The translations under genes were made by a program, and so were the position numbers. The notes beneath the pieces were generated by a model. The model did not search any database. It was not told the origin of the DNA and saw nothing but the letters and a program-made list of their open reading frames with translations. A DNA stretch of 64,000 bases from Flavobacteriaceae bacterium YJPT1-3 (GTDB lineage Bacteria > Bacteroidota > Bacteroidia > Flavobacteriales > Flavobacteriaceae), in the NCBI GenBank assembly GCA_029866965.1, contig CP123444.1, positions 2,583,501 to 2,647,500 of the forward strand, in the 5' to 3' direction. Positions 42,697 through 52,282 of the stretch are shown here, piece by piece; positions within the stretch are counted from its first letter, which is position 1; the number at the start of each line of letters is the position of its first letter.

Positions 42697-42735
42697 TTTA
42701 GATATTATCTACTATTTTTAGACAAAACCTTATTT

Positions 42736-43080
42736 ATGGAATTACTCAGTACCCTTGCTATTGTTGTAATCGCCGTGTCCATCGTGATCGTTTGGGTGTT
42801 TCGATTTGACAATATCGTAAAAGAATTCAAAGAATACGGTCTTTCGGACCTCACCCGCAATATGGTGGGAGCTGCAAAGATTTCGATCTCTACCTTGCTA
42901 GTGGCCGGTATTTGGTACCCTGCTTTGGTTCCCGTACCTGCGTTACTCATGGCTGGTCTCATGATCTGCGCACAAATTGCCCATATCAGTGTCAAAAATC
43001 CATTTCATAAATTCTTACCGTCGCTGTGTCTTTTATTATTGTCATTATTTGTGGCTGCGGTCCATTTGGAAATGATATAA
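42736..43080 (+). CDS. DoxX-like membrane protein
   Basis: From ATG 42736 the product has 114 residues and four helices: ELLSTLAIVVIAVSIVIVW, then an amphipathic FKEYGLSDLTRNMVGAAKIS, LLVAGIWYPALV, and a long final helix pair. This is the DoxX-like pattern, with an FxxYGLP-like turn at the end of the first segment. Such proteins are of uncertain role, often linked to redox or membrane stress. The next gene starts 1 bp later and encodes a relative. Confidence 0.65.
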   Translation: MELLSTLAIVVIAVSIVIVWVFRFDNIVKEFKEYGLSDLTRNMVGAAKISISTLLVAGIWYPALVPVPALLMAGLMICAQIAHISVKNPFHKFLPSLCLLLLSLFVAAVHLEMI

Positions 43081-43081
43081 G

Positions 43082-43426
43082 GTGATACTCATCACTGTTC
43101 TTACCGTACTTACTGGTCTCGCTTTCTTCATTTATGGCATCAGCTGCTTATTCAGTCCGCATATGAAAGCGGAATTCGAGCGCTTCGGCCTGCCGGGCTA
43201 TCGGCGACTTACCGGTATGCTACAACTCATGGGTGCCAGCGGACTCCTGGCCGGTCTTTATCATGCACCCATAGCCTTTTATGCAAGTTCAGGTCTAGGA
43301 ATTTTAATGCTGTTAGGCTTCATTACTCGATTGAAGATCCGGGACGGGATGATAGCGTCCTCTCCGGCATTTATCTTTATGTTGATCAATTTTTTTCTGG
43401 CTTATGCTTATTCCTTTTTTCTTTAA
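43082..43426 (+). CDS. DoxX-family membrane protein
   Basis: The 114-residue product starts at GTG 43082, one base after the preceding stop. FYGISCLFSPHMKAEFERFGLPGYRRLTGMLQLMGA is the family motif (F..FGLP at the end of the first cytoplasmic segment), followed by three helices. It is cotranscribed with the other DoxX-like protein and DUF2237. Confidence 0.7.
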   Translation: MILITVLTVLTGLAFFIYGISCLFSPHMKAEFERFGLPGYRRLTGMLQLMGASGLLAGLYHAPIAFYASSGLGILMLLGFITRLKIRDGMIASSPAFIFMLINFFLAYAYSFFL

Positions 43427-43438
43427 TGCTTTCGCGAA

Positions 43439-43807
43439 ATGACTATGGAAGTGAATATACTGGGGACTGAATTGGAGCTGTGCTGTACGCAACCCATGAC
43501 CGGATATTTTCGGGATGGATATTGCAGAACTGCTGATATAGATCGAGGTACACACGTGCTTTGCGCGGTGATGACGGAATCTTTTTTAATGTTTACCCGA
43601 GCTCAGGGTAATGACCTCAGTACTCCCCGACCGGAATGGCAATTTCCGGGTCTTCAACCGGGTGATGCTTGGTGCTTATGCGTTTTGCGTTGGCTGGAGG
43701 CCGAAAAGGCAGGTTGTGCGCCCCCACTCCGCTTAGAAGCCTGTCATCAAAAGGCCTTGGAGTATGCGCCCTTATCAAAATATAAGGCCTACAGCAGCCA
43801 GGAATAA
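43439..43807 (+). CDS. DUF2237 family protein
   Basis: The 122-residue protein contains the family signatures: NILGTELELC, MTGYFRDGYCRTADIDRGTH, GNDLSTPRPEWQFPGLQPGDAWC and LCVLRWLEAEKAGCAPP. The function of DUF2237 is unknown. Several conserved Cys and His suggest a metal site. Its start lies inside a GCTTTCGCGAAA copy of the recurrent palindrome. It is the third gene of the DoxX-like unit. Confidence 0.85.
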   Translation: MTMEVNILGTELELCCTQPMTGYFRDGYCRTADIDRGTHVLCAVMTESFLMFTRAQGNDLSTPRPEWQFPGLQPGDAWCLCVLRWLEAEKAGCAPPLRLEACHQKALEYAPLSKYKAYSSQE

Positions 43808-43829
43808 GGATTTATTATTTCCCTGTCTC

Positions 43830-44951
43830 TTAAAGCACTACTTCCTTCATTCGTATATCCAGGGCTTTTTCAATTTCGCGAACGCGCTGAATTTCCGATG
43901 GAATCACTAAGGCAATAGAAATACCGCTTTTTCCTGCTCTTGCTGTTCTTCCGCTGCGGTGGGTGTAGTATTCTAACTGCTCGGGAAGTTGATGATGCAC
44001 GATAAAGGCCAGATCATTGACGTCAATTCCTCGCGCAGAGACATCAGTAGAAATCATAATGTTCAGGCTTTCGTTCTTAAAGGCTCTCATCACTTTATCC
44101 CGCTCTTTTTGCTGCATGTCCCCTTCCAGAGCGCCCACAGCAAAACCTTCCTCTCTTAGCGTCTTAGCCAATTGCTGGGTGCCGGCCTTGGTACGACAGA
44201 AAACAATGCCTCGCTCCTCATCGAAGCGCTCCAAAATACGAATGAGCGTATTGACCTTATCCGGAATGCTGGTCACCACATACTGGTGACTGATATTTTC
44301 ATTGACTTGAGCATGTTTATTCACCTCAATATGTGCGGCATCTTTACGCATGTATTGATTGATGATCTGTTTGATAGCATCCGGCATGGTGGCTGAAAAT
44401 AACCAGGTATTGCGCTTACCTTTATTCGTATAATCTAAGATGGTATTCAATTCTTTCTGGAATCCCATACTCAACATCTCATCGGCTTCATCAAGCACGA
44501 CGGTTTTAATGTGAGTAAGATCTACTGCTTTCTTATCCAGAAGATCGATAAGACGACCGGGAGTGGCCACAATAATCTGCGTAGGTCGTTTCAGTCTTTT
44601 GATTTGCAGGTCAATCTTTTCACCGCCATAGACGCCCTCAGCAAAAATGGACTCCTCTACATATTTGGTATAGCGAAACAATTGCTTTTGTATTTGCTGC
44701 ACAAGTTCGCGCGTAGGAGCCAAGATGAGCGCTTGTACGTGTGCCTGGGCTGGATTTACCTGATGTAGTACGGGTAATCCATACGCCGCTGTTTTGCCGG
44801 TACCGGTTTGAGCCAGCCCGACCAGATCGGTGGTAGATTCCAAAAGTACAGGAATGACCTCTTGTTGGATGGGCGTTGGATTAACGATCCCCAACTCCTT
44901 CAGCCCTTTGACGAAGTCTTTACGTACGCCTATATCAGAAAATGTATTCAT
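43830..44951 (-). CDS. DEAD-box RNA helicase (minimal, RhlE-like)
   Basis: The 373-residue protein has all DEAD-box motifs: Q motif NPTPIQQE, Walker A AQTGTGKT, Ia PTREL, DEAD, SAT and the C-terminal HRSGRTARAG. It ends right after the helicase core with no basic or Arg-rich tail, so it is shorter than typical RhlE or DbpA. It unwinds RNA duplexes, often in ribosome assembly or cold adaptation. A TATTTTTG -7 box lies 19 nt upstream. Confidence 0.9.
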   Translation of the reverse strand: MNTFSDIGVRKDFVKGLKELGIVNPTPIQQEVIPVLLESTTDLVGLAQTGTGKTAAYGLPVLHQVNPAQAHVQALILAPTRELVQQIQKQLFRYTKYVEESIFAEGVYGGEKIDLQIKRLKRPTQIIVATPGRLIDLLDKKAVDLTHIKTVVLDEADEMLSMGFQKELNTILDYTNKGKRNTWLFSATMPDAIKQIINQYMRKDAAHIEVNKHAQVNENISHQYVVTSIPDKVNTLIRILERFDEERGIVFCRTKAGTQQLAKTLREEGFAVGALEGDMQQKERDKVMRAFKNESLNIMISTDVSARGIDVNDLAFIVHHQLPEQLEYYTHRSGRTARAGKSGISIALVIPSEIQRVREIEKALDIRMKEVVL

Positions 44952-44970
44952 AGCTATTGCTTTCAAGCTG

Positions 44971-44978
44971 CAAAAATA
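44971..44978 (-). promoter_or_regulatory. -7 box for the DEAD-box helicase gene
   Basis: TATTTTTG on the minus strand is a full match to TAnnTTTG and lies 19 nt before the ATG at 44951. Confidence 0.45.
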
Positions 44979-45105
44979 CAATTTCCTTCCTCCGTGTTCA
45001 CGGAAAGGCCAGATAAAGCAATGATGTTACGATTTATCATGGCCTTAATCTTCAGAAGGAAGATGTCATAGGCCAATTCAATCGCGATGCAGGTCGATTG
45101 CGCAT

Positions 45106-45134
45106 AAAAAAAGCCCGATATACCTCGGGCTTTT
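45106..45134 (-). terminator. Intrinsic terminator after the secreted nuclease
   Basis: The stem AGCCCGA/TCGGGCT with a short loop is followed on the minus strand by T8. Confidence 0.8.
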
Positions 45135-45155
45135 AGTTGTTGTATTTGGTATTGA

Positions 45156-48100
45156 TTAACGCTTGATCACACGTATGGTCTTTTGTGTCTGCCCATTCAC
45201 TGAGGCGTGAATCAAATACAGTCCGCGAGGCTGGTCACTAAGGTCTGCACTGATCTCTGATTGACCTGCGCTCATGGTAGTCTCGATGCGTTGCACGGCT
45301 ACGGCTCCGAATCCATAAATAGCGATCTCCACCTGAGCAGGTTTGCTATTAGTTACTGTGATGGTCAACGGTCCGCGGGTTGGATTTGGAGAGGCCGCCA
45401 ACTCGGTCACCACCGCTGTTCCTGTCCCGCAGTCTCCCAAAGTAGCTCCTCGTCTTAAAAAGCTTGGAACCGCCCGTGGCGAAATACATAAGGAACGACC
45501 CCGGAAACAAACGCTCACTTTCGGGTTGCGGTCGTTATTGCCACAAGAAACATCAATCACTTCTACCGTAACGGATTGCGTTAAGGTGCATCCGCTGGCA
45601 TCAGTCACCGTAGCCTCGTAGGTAGTCGTTTCAGTCGGACAAATGTCAATACTGGCTTCCGTAGCACCGGTACTCCAACTCACACTGTACTGCCCATCAC
45701 CTCCTGTAATTCCAGATACGCTTAGCGTAGCGCAGGAAGCAGGCTCGTAACCATTGAATACGGTACCAGACGAATTGAGCGTAAAGGCAATAGCTTCCGG
45801 AGCTTCAATAACGATATCCTCCGAAGTAAAGGTTTGACCCAGGGCGTCGGTGACCGTGACTGTATAGATGCCTGCCGACAGGCCTACGGCTGCTGCGGTA
45901 GTCTGTCCATCGCTCCAACTGTAAACATAGGGTGCAAAACCACCTTGAACTGACACGGTGGCTGTTCCATCTTCCGCTCCCGCACAGCTGACGTTGATCG
46001 TATTGACTTCACTAATCGTCAGGCTTTCCAATTGGAAACGCGCCGATACGGGGAAGTGATCAGAAGCAGTACGGGTATAGTCATTGTCATAGAACTCATA
46101 ATGCACAGTGACCGATTCTTCCAGGTAATTTTCAAAAAGCTCATCCGTGATCGCGATGTGGTCAATCATATTTTCTCTAAATACAAAAGAGCGCAATCCC
46201 TGATCGCTCAAGGCCGAGGAAACGATGTTATAGTTTGTAGCATCATTAGTGTAGGCGACATAGCTCGATACTGTACTCGTAATATCAGCAACGGTTTCAT
46301 CTACATCATCATTGTAATCTCCCAAAAGGATGAGATTCCGATTGGAAAACTGGGTATCCAAAGAATCCTTAAGCACTTCGACGTCGTATTTCCGCATATC
46401 GTAACGATTCTGTGGATCATTGGAGCTATTGGCCCGCGCGTGCAGGGCTACCAAATCCATTTCCTTTTCGACTCCATTAATAGTGACATTGGCTGTCATC
46501 AAAAAGGGAAGTCGGCCACTGGCATAAAAACGATCCGTTTCACTGGGATAATTGACTAAGAAGCTGTCATCTCCGCCATTGTACAAGGGATGAATGGTTT
46601 CCAGCAAGGGTCGGGTGGCCAAGGGCGTTACCGTGGTCGTATTGTAAATGAATCCAACCCGCTGAAAAGGAGGCTCCCCGTCTGGACGAGAAACGGCATC
46701 GGATAGAATGAAGTCATATCCAGGTAATAACGCCACCAATTCTGCAAATAAGGCATCATCAGCGATTTCCTGAACCGCATACACGTCTGCATCCAAGCCG
46801 CGCAAAATAGTTGCTACACTGTCTCGCTGAACGGCATCTGACATAGGACTGCCGGCTGCGGGTGAATTCGCCTCATCGCCAAACCATTCGATATTCCAGG
46901 TGACTACATCAAAAGTTTCCGTTTTAGCCACGGGAATTTGATCCCCTGGAGGTACAAATTCTTCTGCACAAGGCAGGTCGTCTCGCTTTCGCGGAAGGAT
47001 TTGAAACAAATCATTAAATCGGCTGACCACCCCGGTGATGGTACAACTCCCAGGTTGAATGCGTCCTACGAGGTCCTCCACATTACCGTCGATACGCAAC
47101 TCCGCGCTTCCACTGGCATCCGTTACCACGATATTCGAATTGCCAAAAAGAAGGTCTCCGGGATTCGGAAAGCTGACGTTCTCAATGGTGACTAACTCCC
47201 CAGAAAAAGCGCTCAATTCGCTCAAGGTGATCAGACGAGGAATGATTGGCTGTTGTGGCACGGGTTCAGCAGTGACTGTTCCTGCCGGACTCAATTGGAT
47301 CAGGCTATTGAAGGAAGAACGCGTGCCGGTGACCGTTATCGAATCACCAATAGCGAAGACGCCATCACCATGCACGGCCTCATCAAAAATAGCAATTCCG
47401 GCAGTTTGATCTTGTAGATAGGCGGGTCCGCCAAATTCATCAGCTACGGTTAAGACACCGGTAATGGTTACCGTAATGCCATCCGCTGCCTCGCGAGCGC
47501 TGGCAATGGTGATAATTTCTCCCGGTTCCACTATCCCATCATTGGCAATACCTGGAGTAGGAGTCGCTGCCATAAAAGTGCTTGTGTTTAGCGCACCACC
47601 GTCTCCATTAGGCATCCGTTGAATAGATTCTGTAGAACCATTACCATTGGCATTTTCGTCCACTTGTGGTTCTCCCGCATTGAGAAGCACAAGTAACTCG
47701 GCATCGTCACTATCGCTAGTATCGTAGACAACCGCATCAATCAAATTTTCGAGAATAACCCCCGTCCCGTTAGGAAAATCAGAGATCGGAGCGCGGTATA
47801 GGGCAACGGCGTCAGCACCGTTTTGTAAAAATCCGTTGTTGACCACGAGGTCAACGTTCAGTACTGTGGCTCCTCCTAAAACAAAATAGCCATTATCATC
47901 TGTAGTTTGTCCGCTCAGGTCAAAGGCCTGATATACGGTATCTGAGCTTCCGTTATAAAGTACCAGGCTAAATCCGTCGAGAGATTGATTCCCAATTCCT
48001 CCGTCAAAGAGTTCCACAAATTCTTCGGTATCCGATCCCGGAGTGTCAGCGTCCAACTCATTGATCAGGAACGGAATCGGTTCAGTAGCATTCGTGTTAG

Positions 48101-49808
48101 CGGCTCCGGGTGTTGGGATGGCATTGACATAAGCCAATGTTGACTGTAGATCGCCGGATCCGTTCGGGAAACGTTGTAAGGATTGTACATCTTTAGCTCC
48201 CAGTGCATCTTCGTTCAGTTGATCCCCACTGTTGAGCAATACAAGCAAGCCACTATCGTCAGAATCATTAGTGTCATAAACTACAGCGTCCACAAGATTG
48301 TCAAGCGTAACTGCTGTTCCGTTTGGAAAATCGGAGGCATCTGCGGTGTATATAGCTGCAGCATCTGCTCCATTTTGAATTCCATTACCACTGATGACCA
48401 GATCTACTCGTGGCACGTCTGCGTTACCAATCACAAAATAACCAGAGGCATTGGTAGAAAATCCGTCCAGATCATATACAGCGTAACTGCTGTCATTAGA
48501 TCCATTGTAAAAAACAACGGCATAACCGTTCAAAGACGCGTTCCCAACACCACCATCGTACAACTCGATAAATTCCATGGTGTCTGTGCCTTCCGTATCT
48601 GCATCAATTTCGTTAATTAGAAGCTGAATGGGATCAGGATCTCCACCTCCATCTCCATCTTGTACAGCATTCGCTGTACCCGGAGTATTGAGGGCTTCGC
48701 CTTCTTCTGCAGTAGCCTCAGGAAAGGCCGGTAATCCGGTCCCGTCAAAATCATTCCGGACCCAATCGGAGGAATCATTGGTATCCACTCCATTCGGAAT
48801 GCGGCTGGCTCCACCCACTGTAAATGAGATCCCGTCGTAGTTTTGGAATAGCGTACTGGTCCCGTAATTCAAATCATCGGCTCCGCCATCATTCACACCT
48901 ACTTCATCGATTATTTCATTCCAAAGGGAATTGTCTATCACACCATCATCGTCCACATCAATATCATCGCCTAGATTACCCGTAAAATCGGTCACCAATA
49001 GTAAGGTCAGGGTGCCATTCTCAAAGGTGTTGGATGCCAAAGGCGTGGTAAAATAGCCTGCACTGGAGGTAGTCCCTAACTGAATCACTTCATCAATGGT
49101 TCCGGGACTGTTCCCATCGCCTTCGATTTCAAGCAGGAAAAGATTACTTAGGTCCGTATCCGGATTGGCCAGCACCTCTACAAACTCATTGACATCGCTA
49201 CCGGTGTGATTGAACACAAATTCATTGATTCGCGGACTGATGTCCTGAGCTACAAATGCTTGATTGGTGTTGATTGCCCCGTAGCTGTTCATGGCCACCG
49301 CTTCCCAGCTGAAATCCGTATAGGCATTACCACTTCCGGTCAAGGTTAACGAAGCACCTACCGGGGTCGAACTGCTTTCTGCCACAGGGATTGCTGTACT
49401 GGTCAATCCGATGGCCGGACCAGCGGCTGCGGTGATCACGCCTTCATAGGAAAGGAATTGAACGATACCACCCATGGCATCAACGAGGGCAAGACCATCA
49501 GGCGCTCCATTCTGGAGACCATTGCTGGGTAAAGTAAAAATCAAGGTTCCGAATCCATTGGATTGGTTAGGAAGGACACCCGAAAGCGCGACGGTATTAT
49601 ACGGACTGCTATTACTCCCATTGTACAGCACCATTGACCAGTTGGCCAGATCTGTACCGGCAGGGCCAGCAATCTCAAAAGCTTCATTGACATCCGTGCC
49701 TTCATTATCATAATGAAGTTCATTTATAAATATGGACTGCCCATTTATAAATTGACTGAATAGAAAAAATAGGGCAAATACACCCCATACCGGTAGTTTT
49801 ATACGCAT
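45156..49808 (-). CDS. Extracellular nuclease with lamin-tail domains and T9SS sorting domain
   Basis: The 1550-residue protein has a signal peptide (PVWGVFALFFLFSQFINGQ) and at least four lamin-tail-like domains (about residues 20-600, each starting near FINELHYD, INEFVFN, LINEID, LINELD). A DUF5689/OB-like domain follows (about 680-840), then an endonuclease/exonuclease/phosphatase domain (about 965-1260) with WNIEWFG, VQEIADD, LGDYNDD and the final ASDHFP catalytic motif. SprB/Ig-like repeats and a C-terminal type IX sorting domain (ASPNPTRGPLTI ... KTIRVIKR) close the protein. It is likely a cell-surface or secreted DNase for DNA degradation or phosphate scavenging. The start at 49808 is chosen before the signal. 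Confidence 0.85.
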   Translation of the reverse strand: MRIKLPVWGVFALFFLFSQFINGQSIFINELHYDNEGTDVNEAFEIAGPAGTDLANWSMVLYNGSNSSPYNTVALSGVLPNQSNGFGTLIFTLPSNGLQNGAPDGLALVDAMGGIVQFLSYEGVITAAAGPAIGLTSTAIPVAESSSTPVGASLTLTGSGNAYTDFSWEAVAMNSYGAINTNQAFVAQDISPRINEFVFNHTGSDVNEFVEVLANPDTDLSNLFLLEIEGDGNSPGTIDEVIQLGTTSSAGYFTTPLASNTFENGTLTLLLVTDFTGNLGDDIDVDDDGVIDNSLWNEIIDEVGVNDGGADDLNYGTSTLFQNYDGISFTVGGASRIPNGVDTNDSSDWVRNDFDGTGLPAFPEATAEEGEALNTPGTANAVQDGDGGGDPDPIQLLINEIDADTEGTDTMEFIELYDGGVGNASLNGYAVVFYNGSNDSSYAVYDLDGFSTNASGYFVIGNADVPRVDLVISGNGIQNGADAAAIYTADASDFPNGTAVTLDNLVDAVVYDTNDSDDSGLLVLLNSGDQLNEDALGAKDVQSLQRFPNGSGDLQSTLAYVNAIPTPGAANTNATEPIPFLINELDADTPGSDTEEFVELFDGGIGNQSLDGFSLVLYNGSSDTVYQAFDLSGQTTDDNGYFVLGGATVLNVDLVVNNGFLQNGADAVALYRAPISDFPNGTGVILENLIDAVVYDTSDSDDAELLVLLNAGEPQVDENANGNGSTESIQRMPNGDGGALNTSTFMAATPTPGIANDGIVEPGEIITIASAREAADGITVTITGVLTVADEFGGPAYLQDQTAGIAIFDEAVHGDGVFAIGDSITVTGTRSSFNSLIQLSPAGTVTAEPVPQQPIIPRLITLSELSAFSGELVTIENVSFPNPGDLLFGNSNIVVTDASGSAELRIDGNVEDLVGRIQPGSCTITGVVSRFNDLFQILPRKRDDLPCAEEFVPPGDQIPVAKTETFDVVTWNIEWFGDEANSPAAGSPMSDAVQRDSVATILRGLDADVYAVQEIADDALFAELVALLPGYDFILSDAVSRPDGEPPFQRVGFIYNTTTVTPLATRPLLETIHPLYNGGDDSFLVNYPSETDRFYASGRLPFLMTANVTINGVEKEMDLVALHARANSSNDPQNRYDMRKYDVEVLKDSLDTQFSNRNLILLGDYNDDVDETVADITSTVSSYVAYTNDATNYNIVSSALSDQGLRSFVFRENMIDHIAITDELFENYLEESVTVHYEFYDNDYTRTASDHFPVSARFQLESLTISEVNTINVSCAGAEDGTATVSVQGGFAPYVYSWSDGQTTAAAVGLSAGIYTVTVTDALGQTFTSEDIVIEAPEAIAFTLNSSGTVFNGYEPASCATLSVSGITGGDGQYSVSWSTGATEASIDICPTETTTYEATVTDASGCTLTQSVTVEVIDVSCGNNDRNPKVSVCFRGRSLCISPRAVPSFLRRGATLGDCGTGTAVVTELAASPNPTRGPLTITVTNSKPAQVEIAIYGFGAVAVQRIETTMSAGQSEISADLSDQPRGLYLIHASVNGQTQKTIRVIKR
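47530..48640 (-). repeat. Two tandem lamin-tail coding repeats (about 550 bp each)
   Basis: Adjacent units encode near-identical stretches such as QNGADAxALY, SDFPNGTxVxLxNLVDAVVYDT(N/S)DSDD and LLVLLN(S/A)G, offset by about 552 bp. They look like a recent duplication within the nuclease gene. Confidence 0.6.
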
Positions 49809-49838
49809 AGTTTGATTGTTAGTTGAACCATTGGAACA

Positions 49839-49846
49839 CAAAAGTA
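49839..49846 (-). promoter_or_regulatory. -7 box for the nuclease gene
   Basis: TACTTTTG on the minus strand lies 30 nt before the start codon at 49808 and fully matches TAnnTTTG. Confidence 0.35.
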
Positions 49847-50095
49847 CAGGTAAAAGAAAGGTGAAAACAGTCCGCCAACTTTAAGAAATGATTAACCGGA
49901 AAGAAGTTTTGTGAATAACTTGAAATTTGAATATCGAGCTTGGGGAGCGCTTACAATTTATAAATTAGGAGTTTTCCTTTTTATCGATAAAAAAGGAAAT
50001 TTGAAGGAGAAAAAAGACAAATTGGATGGGATTTTGAAAAGCGCATAGATCGGTGCTCACGGCTGCAAAGGTGTTAATAACTTTTGTCTTAGAGA

Positions 50096-50947
50096 CTAGC
50101 GATCTTTATGACCCAATAAGCGTAAGGCATTCAATACCACGACCATAGTCGAGCCTTCATGAAAGAAAACTGCTAATCCGATGTTGGTCCATCCCAGTAT
50201 TGTAGCTGGTACCAACAGCGCTACTACGCCCAGACTGATGTACAGATTTTGTTTGATAATGCGTCGCGCTCTCCGGCTGAGTCCGATGGCCAGCGGCAGA
50301 CGATCCAATTGATCAGCCATCAAGGCGATATCGGCAGTTTCCAGGGCCACATCGCTGCCCGCAGCTCCCATTGCAATGCCTACGGTACTGTTGGCCATGG
50401 CCGGCGCATCATTGACCCCGTCTCCTACCATGGCCACCTTTCCTTCTTGCATCAATTGAAGAATCGCGCTCACTTTGTCTTCCGGGAGCAGGTCTCCCCG
50501 GGCTTCCGTTAGATCGAGTTGGCGAGCGATGGTATTTGCCGTTTGTTGATTATCGCCCGTGAGCATGATGAAGCGATAAGGGTACAATTGACGGAGTCGG
50601 ACTAAGGTCTCTTTAGCTTCCGGCCTAGGGAGATCTTGAAGCGCCAAAATACCTACGATGGTTCCCTCCTGAATGACATACATGCTTGTCTTACCCTGTT
50701 GCTGCAACTCATTAAATGATTGTTCAATGGCGTTGGGTACAGTTCCAATCTGTTCCCTGGCCAGGCGCTGGTTTCCAATCCATACCTGCTTGCCCCTGAC
50801 CGTTCCGCGTAGTCCTTTACCCTGAATAGCTTCCACTTCGGTAGGTTCCCATAGTGCTTGGTCGCCCAATTCGTGACACGCATCACGCACTAAGGCCTTG
50901 GCCAAAGGGTGATCGCTGGCAGCCTCGAGGCTACTCGCCAGCAGCAA
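50096..50947 (-). pseudogene. Heavy-metal P-type ATPase, C-terminal part (frameshifted)
   Basis: This frame continues the ATPase from the frame break at 50931-50950. It has SSLEAASDHPLAKALV (N domain HP motif), MLTGDNQQTA and GDGVNDAPAMANS, and two final helices. It begins at a TTG (MLLASSLE) only because the frame changes there. Removing one T from the T5 run (minus strand, 50946-50950) joins it to the upstream piece as EELLLLASSLEAA, the normal family sequence. The enzyme would export Zn/Cd/Pb if it were made. Confidence 0.8.
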
Positions 50948-52055
50948 AAAGTTCTTCTCGGCTAAGATCTTGAAAAGGTATAGCGTCCGTGAGCTGAGGG
51001 GTTCCCTGGGTTAAGGTTCCTGTTTTATCAAAGGCGATGGTTTGGAGCATTCCCAGATCTTCCAAAGGTCGACCCCCCTTAAATAAAACGCCTCTCCGAG
51101 CGCCACTGGCAATTCCGCTAAGAACAGCCGACGGCGTACTGATCGCTAACGCACAGGGACTGGCCGCTACCAGTACCGCCATGGCTCTATAAAAGCTTTC
51201 GCGAAAGCTTTCTTCCACTACCGTAAAGGCAAAGAGTAACAGCACGACCAACAGTAAGACCGCGGGGACGTAATACCGCTGAAAATTGTCTGCGAGGCGC
51301 TGAGTAGGTGATTTTTGCTGCTGTGCTTCTTGAACCATTTGCACCAGTCGGCTCACGGTCGAGTCGGCAGACTTTTTAAGCACCCTAACTTCCAGAACAG
51401 CATTACCATTTAAAGTGCCTGCAAACACTCGATGCTGAGCAGGTACTTGTTCCAGATCTATAGGGCCTTGAGCAGCGTTGGGCAGGGGTAATTTATCTAC
51501 GGGAATACTTTCACCGGTGATCGACGACTGATCCACACTCCCCGCCCCAGCCAAAATAACGCCATCAGCAGCGATCTGCGCATGTGGACGAACCAGGATG
51601 ATGTCGTCAAGATTCAGATCTTCTAAGGCGACTTCCTCGGTACGGCCATCCACTTTACGCATAGCGGTCTTAGGCGTCAGTGCAGTCAGTGCAGCAATTG
51701 ACTTGTGTGCTTTACTTAAGGCATAGTGCTCTAAGGCGTGACCCAGACTGAAGAGAAATAATAATAGCGCTCCCTCGGCCCATTTATTAAGAAAAGCCGC
51801 ACCCAGCGCTGCCAGGATCATCAAAAAATCAATCTCGAAGCGGCCTTTGCATAATTGAGACCAGGTACTCTGAGTCGCAAAAAATCCTCCAGCAGCATAA
51901 GCAAGAAGGTAGCATGCCAGAGCTCCAAGCGAAAGATCGTCATCGTAGGTTTGAAGCAGGTAACCGAGTAGCAGGAAGAGTCCGCTCAGGCCGGCCAGTA
52001 CAAGCTCTCTATAATCGGTCGTAGTTCCAGAGTGGACGTGCAAATGGTTTCCCAT
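50931..52055 (-). pseudogene. Heavy-metal P-type ATPase, N-terminal part (frameshifted)
   Basis: The 374-residue piece has a His-rich start (MGNHLHVHSG), eight membrane-helix-like segments, TGESIPV, the ion-binding motif ASPCALAISTP (SPC type, as in Zn/Cd/Pb ATPases), and the phosphorylation site DKTGTLTQG. It stops at TAG after AAGE, within the N domain. The C-terminal piece overlaps in another frame. Either it is a real inactivated gene, a sequence error, or a slippage site. Confidence 0.8.
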
Positions 52056-52081
52056 GAACTAAAAATATTAATCCTGAATCA

Positions 52082-52282
52082 TTAATCGGTGGTCTCCAAT
52101 TCAAATAATTCGTGTACCGACTTTCCAAATCGCTGAGCGAGTTTAAGGGCTAATACGGTACTGGGAACGTAGCGGTTCTTTTCAATAGAATTGACCGTTT
52201 GGCGGGAAACGCCAATGGCCTGCGCTAGCTCCTCCTGAGTGAGGTCGTGAATGGCACGCTCAATTTTAATTCTGTTTTTCAT
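52082..52282 (-). CDS. Small XRE/HTH transcriptional regulator
   Basis: The 66-residue product is nearly all a Cro/C1-type helix-turn-helix (ERAIHDLTQEELAQAIGVSRQTVNSIEKNRYVPS). It is of the YozG/PadR-like small-regulator class that is usually paired with a membrane protein. Its start overlaps the upstream membrane gene by 4 bp, so they form one unit, and the P-type ATPase gene follows 26 bp downstream. It may control this unit. Confidence 0.8.
   Translation of the reverse strand: MKNRIKIERAIHDLTQEELAQAIGVSRQTVNSIEKNRYVPSTVLALKLAQRFGKSVHELFELETTD

Noticed and set aside
47530-48640. Regularly spaced repeats that might suggest a CRISPR array
   Set aside because: They encode tandem lamin-tail domains in one long frame and have no spacer structure.
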